From positions 1 through 12,570 of the forward strand of contig JABVXV010000721.1 of assembly GCA_013365325.1 (NCBI GenBank): DNA of 12,570 nucleotides. The letters run 5' to 3'. Below are positions 8,018-12,570 of the stretch, piece after piece. Both the position numbers and the translations under genes were made by a program. This stretch comes from Dipetalonema caudispina. Taxonomy: Eukaryota; Nematoda; Chromadorea; Rhabditida; Onchocercidae. Each line of letters opens with the position of its first letter. Position 1 is the first letter of the stretch. The notes below the pieces were generated by a model. The model ran no database searches. It was not told the DNA's origin and saw only the letters and a list, made by a program, of their open reading frames with translations.

Positions 8018-9564
8018 TTGGTTGAATTGCAATCCTTCTACTTCCCATTTCTTACTCTAACCTTTCCTCAGCAACCTATTTCCTCTCAAATAGAATCAGA
8101 ATTTATCATTACTTTGGTAAAAAGTAATCGAATTTTATTGAAGTTATTAGGCAACTCAAAAATTTGAAATATTTCTATATTAACAAATATTCAAAGACTT
8201 AATGAAGAAGGATATTGTAACTGAAGAATGCTTTTTGATTAAATCATTGATTATTGTAATTGTGATTTAGTCATTTTTCATAGTATTTCAGAGGATAACG
8301 AACATTTGAATTTAATAAAAGCTTAACTGATTACCGTTACAATTATTTCACACTGTCACTAATATTTAAATTTCTTTGTTGATATGTTTAAAATAACAAA
8401 TACTATGCACATTCATTAGTGAAAAATTTTTCGATAAATAACATTAAAGCACAATTCATTCCAGGCTATGGGTGTAAATGACGTTGAAATTTGCATATAT
8501 AAAAAACATAGTTATCATTTTCAAAAAAAAATTAAAATAAGTGTTAAGCAAAGTAAAACAACCATTATTGGCCTAAGTTTGGAGAACTTTCGGAAATTTT
8601 GGCAAGAAAATTTTTAGCTTCTTTCTCGTAAGTATAATTATTAATTGATATTTCGTTGATTCAGAATCCTTACAATTATGCTTCATTATAATTTTCATTT
8701 ATCAAATTTAAAAAATTATTGCAGACGTATACTTCAAGCTTTATTTATTTAAAAACAGCGCAATTTACTCAATATTTTATAAATTAATTTAATCCATAAA
8801 AAAAAAAACAAAAATAATATTGTTTAGAAGGAATTTATCTGATTACTTATTACTAATAATTTTCATATTTGTTCACTGTATCTTAAACTTCCTTTCAGCT
8901 AATTTAGTCTAATTGTATTACTTGGCCTAAATGTAAACATTCATGATTAGGACGAGATTGCAAGATTGTATTTATGGTTACGTATAAATTGAGATGGAAG
9001 AATTTCTCAATATGACTATATTGTACGACGAAGATGAAATTGAGCGTATTTATGGTTAAGTTATTTCTACATTGAAACAATTTATAAATAACTATTAATT
9101 ATACTGCAAATTTATTGGTTAGTTCTACCCAATTCATCTTTGCTATACAATAAATCTTTGTTTTTATCATCAAATTCTCATCCTAAGCAGTCTTTCAATT
9201 TTATTTTCATCACAAATACATTACTAACAATGTAATTGGCTTATTTCTCATTGTTTTAAAAATTTGATTGTAATATTGTTCATTCAGCAGATATTTTCCC
9301 ACAATGAAATCTAAGATTTTTCAGGTTACTATCAAAAGTAAACGACGATAATGATCAATGTAAGGCTTTTAATTACCTCTTCACTTAACAGATCCGAAAT
9401 TTAAAGATGGTAATCCGGAAAACGGTGTCTTGAATGAGGCAAAATCCATCCAACATTTTGTTTAATTTGGAAGGGACTTGCAAATATCCTTATTGATCCT
9501 TTGTTGTTGTAGTGTCATCGATAGTTTCTGTTAGCTTGAAAATTGTTTAGACATCGAAATTAAT

Positions 9565-9570
9565 TGACCT
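9565..9570 (-). promoter_or_regulatory. AGGTCA half-site upstream of gene 2
   Basis: TGACCT on the plus strand is an exact AGGTCA on the minus strand, 189 bases before the gene 2 start codon. Confidence 0.25.
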
Positions 9571-9718
9571 CCCTCCTACTCATCACATGATATTTCTTTA
9601 TTGACCAATGGTCTTCCGCCTTCTGTAAGTCAAAAAAAATCTTTGTGATGCCCAACCCCACAATTCGCAACATATTACTCGCTTCTCTTGCGAAAAATAA
9701 CACTTTTAAAAATTGTTT

Positions 9719-9720
9719 AG
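9719..9720 (+). promoter_or_regulatory. Candidate trans-splice acceptor for gene 2
   Basis: AAAATTGTTTAG ends 38 bases before the ATG at 9759. An identical 12-mer is at 9539-9550, so the choice between them is open. The in-frame TAG at 9741-9743 closes the frame upstream of the start codon. Confidence 0.35.
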
Positions 9721-9758
9721 CGTCTGCTCACTACGTACAATAGCTCTTATCGACAAAA

Positions 9759-10712
9759 ATGTCCAGTAACCGATCGAAAATGACGCTGCGATTTGATTGG
9801 CAGGATTCAGGTAGAGGTCGGCTTCTGAATTCGGCTCTTTCTATGTCCGTATCTAGAGCACGGAATTCCAATGCCATCACTGGTGTGGGCAACAACAGAA
9901 TGGAAGAATTTTGCCTACCTACTTCAACTTCTGCTCGTCACGATAACTTATCCTTTACGATGAGCCAATCATCCAGTACTAATAACTCAAATAACTATCT
10001 GGAAGGAAGTCTAAATCGGGTGAAACCGACAATTGCGCCGTTGCTATACAACAATAATGCATCAACAATTACTCGGAATTCAACCAGCGCTTTAGCGACA
10101 CTTCCTAGAACCGGCATTACTTCAAATGGTGCTGCAAATCACAAAGTTGTCAATGTTGCTGTCGCAAATCCAACATCGTATCAAACAGATGGCGTCATAA
10201 ACACTCCTCAGCTTCCATCTGTCGTAATGCCACTAATGAATGCGCCAATTTCTCCTAATTCGTCGCAAGTTGCATCAAGTGATGACGCAATTGGGCACCA
10301 AGAAGTAATAGAAAAGGCCGCAACCAATGCTAATAGAAATTTGTCACCACTGTTGATTTCTTCAAGAGCTTCGATAGCAAATCGACGTTTGAAACGGCGA
10401 GGTCAATCATCAAGACAATGGAACGTATTCCCAAAACGACCAGCAAGGAGCGGAATTTTTTATTCCGAAATGCAACAACAACCGCAACCATCCCCAGAAC
10501 TCATTCCAGTTGAGATGCCACAATTTTTAAATGACCATGTCAATAACATTTTTGAAAATACGGCATCAACCGGTGTGCACTCTGATACAATGTCAGGAAA
10601 TCTGAACGATAATACATTGACCGAACATGCGCTTCCAAACGATGATTCGGAAATTGATCCACGCAATACGATTCAACCAATTTCAATTACCGATTATACA
10701 ACGATAATACAA
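9759..10712 (+). CDS. Gene 2 exon 1: N-terminal (A/B) region
   Basis: Encodes residues 1-318 and ends in phase 0 at the strong donor ATACAA|GTAAGT. It is Ser/Asn/Thr-rich and probably disordered, with a basic patch [13 protein letters not shown] (209 onward) and KRPARS after it, a likely nuclear localisation signal. There is no close match to gene 1 exon 1 by eye beyond composition. Confidence 0.85.
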
Positions 10713-12449
10713 GTAAGTTATTGCTTGATGAGATGAAACTAATTTGGTTTTGACATAATGAGTGTTTCGGAAGCATTTGATAAATAAAATCATTTTAGGA
10801 TATCAAAGAAGATGAAGAAGAAAAAGTATTTGAAGAACTGAAAGCGTATCGTGGATTTTATTCAACCGCAAATTCTTTTAATTCATCTGACAATGTGCCA
10901 ACGTACACCACGCCAACTACACTTCAAGAACCACAATTATTACAACAACCAGTTCTGGATTTTGGGATTCCAATGAACGAAGATGATTCAGCGAGTGAAC
11001 AGTATCCATCATTTTATATAGAGAATATTCAATTGGAAAACGATGGAATTCCTTCGATTGATTTTAATCATGAAGGAAACAATAATAATTCATTCGTTGT
11101 ATATGATAACAGAGCTTCAGGGAATCATTACAGTGTGCCAAATTATGAAAGATACAAGGTATAAATTACATGTAAAGTGTAGAACAACGGAAATGTAGTT
11201 GTTTCGATTTAACTTCAAGTATTCCGGAATCGTATAAAAACCCAACATTTCGAATGCATTCTTTCCTGTCTTCATAATGTCTTATCATCATTATCTCAAG
11301 ATTTCTTTGATAAATCTGAAGAATAAAGCAATAATTTGTAAAATCTGATCGCCTTTTCCTAATAACTAATCAATTCAATTCTATTGAAGCTTTAATAAAA
11401 AATGACATAGTAACTTCTCCCGAAATCATTTCAGACTAGTCAAGAAGAAAATGGTGGAAGAGTATTTTACGAACTGGAGGGGTTTCCTGAATCCTATTCA
11501 AGTGCAAATTCTTTTATTCCATCAGATGATATGGCAACGTATACCACGCCAATCACACTTCAAGAACCACAATCATCACAACAACAAATTCTGGATTTTG
11601 GTATCCCTGTAAACGGAGATGATTTAGCAAGTGGACAGCATCAAATTTTGATGGCATTGAATGAAGAGCAATTCGAATTGCATAACAATCAGTTGCAAAA
11701 CAACAGATTACCGAGAAGTCAGTTTTTTTTTTTTTTTTTTTTTTTTCATTTTCGATTGCTATTAGAAAAATTTGAAAAGGACAAGAAAACCAATTTATAT
11801 GTATTGAATTTAAAATATCGCTTACAGCTGTAAGATCGACGGCAGGAACACGAAAAAAGTCGAAGGATCTTTGCGTTGTTTGTGGTGATAATGCATCTGG
11901 TTATCATTACAAGGCGTTAACCTGTGAAGGATGTAAAGTATGTTAAAAAGAAATGTAACGTGAAAAAAATCGATGCTATCAAAGTAATAAGAAAGAATTT
12001 GTCGGATTAAATATAAATTTATTCATGCAGTATTAATTTTTCGTAAAATCTCACCTCAAAATCCTATCGTTTCTAAGCAGTTAATATTTGATTAAATATA
12101 ATTGATCGATTAAAGATGAATGTTTCAAATTATCAGCAGAGGGCTTTTTAGTAATGAATGAGTAATGTGTGAATTGTGATTTATCAAATAAATTTCGTCA
12201 TCAATTATTCAATGATAATTCAGGCACCAAAATTTTGATCTTCCATTCATCTGTTCATTAGTTTCCAACTTATAATTTCAGAGTTTCTTCCGACGAAGTA
12301 TACAAAAGGGATCGGTGTATGAATGTCAGGGCAGTAATAATTGTCCGGTAACAGTGCAGAACAGGAACAAGTGTCATTGCTGTCGCTTGAAGAAATGTCT
12401 TCTGATGGGAATGGATCGGAATTCTGTAAGCTTGAAACAACAACAATAG
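9759..12449 (+). CDS. Nuclear hormone receptor with CEGCKS P-box and a degenerate extra finger (gene 2, 3' end uncertain)
   Basis: This is a second nuclear receptor and predicted transcription factor. Exons 9759-10712, 10799-11158, 11435-11717, 11828-11937 and 12282 onward join in consistent phases. The intact DBD has ligands C548, C551, C565, C568 and C584, C590, C600, C603. The first finger ([16 protein letters not shown]) resembles the EcR/LXR type, and the P-box is CEGCKS. An arginine/lysine cluster (RRLKRR, 209-214) may be a localisation signal. The second exon adds a zinc finger without cysteines. In frame the sequence reaches TAG at 12447-12449, which would give a 624-residue receptor without an LBD. 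Alternatively the GTAAGC donor at 12426 joins the acceptor at 12551-12553 and the gene continues past the window. The start was chosen by the upstream TAG at 9741 and the AAAA-ATG context. Confidence 0.75.
10799..11002 (+). repeat. Linker repeat, copy A (partner at 11435-11638)
   Basis: Two tandem coding copies of a 68-codon segment, each beginning directly after a phase-0 acceptor. They share about 56 percent of residues. Confidence 0.85.
10799..11158 (+). CDS. Gene 2 exon 2 (cassette): linker plus dead zinc finger
   Basis: It is entered after CATTTTAG in phase 0 and left at AAG|GTATAA in phase 0, 120 codons, so it can be included or skipped without changing frame. Residues 319-386 repeat in the next exon. 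The last 23 residues copy the gene 1 first finger: [10 protein letters not shown] is almost unchanged, but the four cysteine positions are F417, Y420, Y434 and Y437, so zinc cannot be bound. Without splicing, the frame stops at once after the donor (TAA at 11162-11164). Confidence 0.7.
11099..11368 (+). repeat. Duplicated segment, copy 2 (dead finger plus following intron)
   Basis: Homologous to 4438-4683 of gene 1 across the exon end and into the intron. Matching blocks are 11099-11163, 11218-11279 and 11312-11368. Roughly 80-84 percent of bases are identical in the ungapped blocks, counted by eye. Confidence 0.85.
11435..11638 (+). repeat. Linker repeat, copy B
   Basis: Partner of 10799-11002. 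The two copies have equal length with no gaps, so selection or recency has kept the frame. Confidence 0.85.
11435..11717 (+). CDS. Gene 2 exon 3: duplicate of the linker of exon 2
   Basis: It starts after AATCATTTCAG in phase 0 and ends phase 1 at CGAGAA|GTCAGT. Its first 68 residues align without gaps to the start of exon 2, with 38 identical positions (shared YSxANSF, TYTTP, TLQEPQ, LDFGIP, DDxAS). The rest is Asn/Gln-rich. A T24 run begins five bases into the intron. Confidence 0.78.
11723..11746 (+). repeat. T24 homopolymer next to a splice donor
   Basis: Twenty-four T residues start right after GTCAG, the 5' end of gene 2 intron 3 (11718-11827). Confidence 0.95.
11828..11937 (+). CDS. 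Gene 2 exon 4: intact first zinc finger
   Basis: It starts after CGCTTACAG in phase 1 and ends phase 0 at AAA|GTATGT. After a basic lead (RKKSKDL), the finger reads [22 protein letters not shown] in order, with C548, C551, C565, C568. The intron boundary after CEGCK is the same as in gene 1, and both fingers are entered in phase 1 through a CT dinucleotide. Confidence 0.92.
12282..12449 (+). CDS. Gene 2 exon 5: second zinc finger, in-frame TAG
   Basis: It starts after TATAATTTCAG with [10 protein letters not shown]. Ligands C584, C590, C600, C603 have normal spacing ([18 protein letters not shown]). After [11 protein letters not shown] the frame meets TAG, immediately before GTAAAT at 12450. 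The alternative donor GTAAGC at 12426 would end the exon after DRNS and avoid the stop. Confidence 0.85.
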   Translation, partial: SFFRRSIQKGSVYECQGSNNCPVTVQNRNKCHCCRLKKCLLMGMDRNSVSLKQQQ

Positions 12450-12550
12450 GTAAATACTTCTATCAAATGGTTGCGAAATTTACTTTTCATTCCAAAAAAG
12501 AATTACGTAATATTTTCGTAAAGTTTATGCTAATCAGTTTATGACATTTG

Positions 12551-12553
12551 CAG
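12551..12553 (+). other. Acceptor of a possible next gene 2 exon
   Basis: ACATTTGCAG is a good acceptor, 104 bases after the GTAAAT donor or 128 after the GTAAGC donor. The 17 bases that follow to the window edge read IVGTK in phase 0 or LLEQN in the phase used by gene 1, so an LBD exon may start here. Confidence 0.45.
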
Positions 12554-12570
12554 ATTGTTGGAACAAAATT

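Larger units (their letters stand above)
5930..9740. other. AT-rich intergenic interval between the two receptor genes
   Basis: No supported coding gene, tRNA or transposon end was seen in almost 4 kb. All frames are short. Contents are GATT and GAT/AAT simple repeats, short A and T runs, a 35-base hairpin at 7983-8017 in a locally less AT-rich patch (about 7900-8060), and single AGGTCA-type sites at 7333-7338 and 9565-9570. A 13-base direct repeat (GTATTTATGGTTA) occurs at 8968-8980 and 9046-9058. The right end should contain the gene 2 promoter. Confidence 0.6.

Noticed and set aside
8994..9059. Mini-ORF MEEFLNMTILYDEDEIERIYG as a first exon of gene 2
   Set aside because: Joining it to the gene 2 exon at 9721 leaves an in-frame TAG at 9741; no independent support.
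9323..9395. Acceptor at TTTTTCAG followed by a short frame (LLSKVNDDNDQC)
   Set aside because: Phase does not fit any upstream donor seen, and it ends quickly; treated as chance.
12341..12544. Forward frame of 67 codons
   Set aside because: Shifted frame over the second zinc finger of gene 2; the true frame has all four cysteines in correct spacing.
1..12570. tRNA, rRNA, CRISPR, transposase, bacterial endosymbiont insertion
   Set aside because: None of the box motifs, repeat-spacer patterns, terminal inverted repeats or prokaryotic-style long genes was seen.

Overview
The window looks like nuclear DNA of a nematode, most likely a filarial-type parasite. Three things suggest this: AT-rich composition, mostly short introns (about 70-350 bases) with compact TTTTCAG/TTTAG/TTACAG acceptors and little upstream branch context, and multi-exon zinc-finger nuclear hormone receptor (NHR) genes. 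The species is inferred. No prokaryotic operon, CRISPR array, tRNA, rRNA or transposon was recognised.

Layout. 1-135 is an open frame ending in TAA that may be the tail of an upstream gene. 136-2255 is mostly non-coding: two purine (GA) tracts, a 97-base intron-like interval (593-689), and five AGGTCA-type receptor half-sites in the first 2.3 kb, one inside a direct repeat without spacer. 2278-5704 is receptor gene 1, seven exons and 889 residues: a long Ser/Thr/Asn/Gln-rich N-terminal region, a complete two-finger DNA-binding domain (DBD), a basic C-terminal extension resembling that of retinoic acid receptors, and a short ligand-binding domain (LBD) without a recognisable AF-2 helix. 5710-9740 is a 4-kb AT-rich interval with simple repeats and one good hairpin. 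From 9759 to the right edge runs receptor gene 2, on the same strand, with at least four or five exons, also ending in a complete two-finger DBD but with an unusual P-box (CEGCKS).

The most interesting structure lies inside gene 2. Its second exon (10799-11158) ends in a copy of the first zinc finger of gene 1 in which all four zinc-binding cysteines are replaced by aromatic residues (F, Y, Y, Y). The intron after it is also homologous to the matching intron of gene 1. The next exon (11435-11717) duplicates the linker part of the second exon, and only then does the intact finger follow. Gene 2 therefore seems to be a mosaic made by tandem duplication or conversion, carrying a frame-neutral cassette exon with a dead zinc finger. 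Just after its DBD the reading frame meets TAG next to a splice donor that is homologous to the donor used in gene 1, so the product is either a DBD-only receptor, or a nearby donor 24 bases upstream is used, or the locus is decaying.

The two genes are tandem paralogues in the DBD but differ in finger sequence and P-box, so they probably differ in DNA-site choice. The half-sites upstream of both suggest auto- or cross-regulation; this is inference only.
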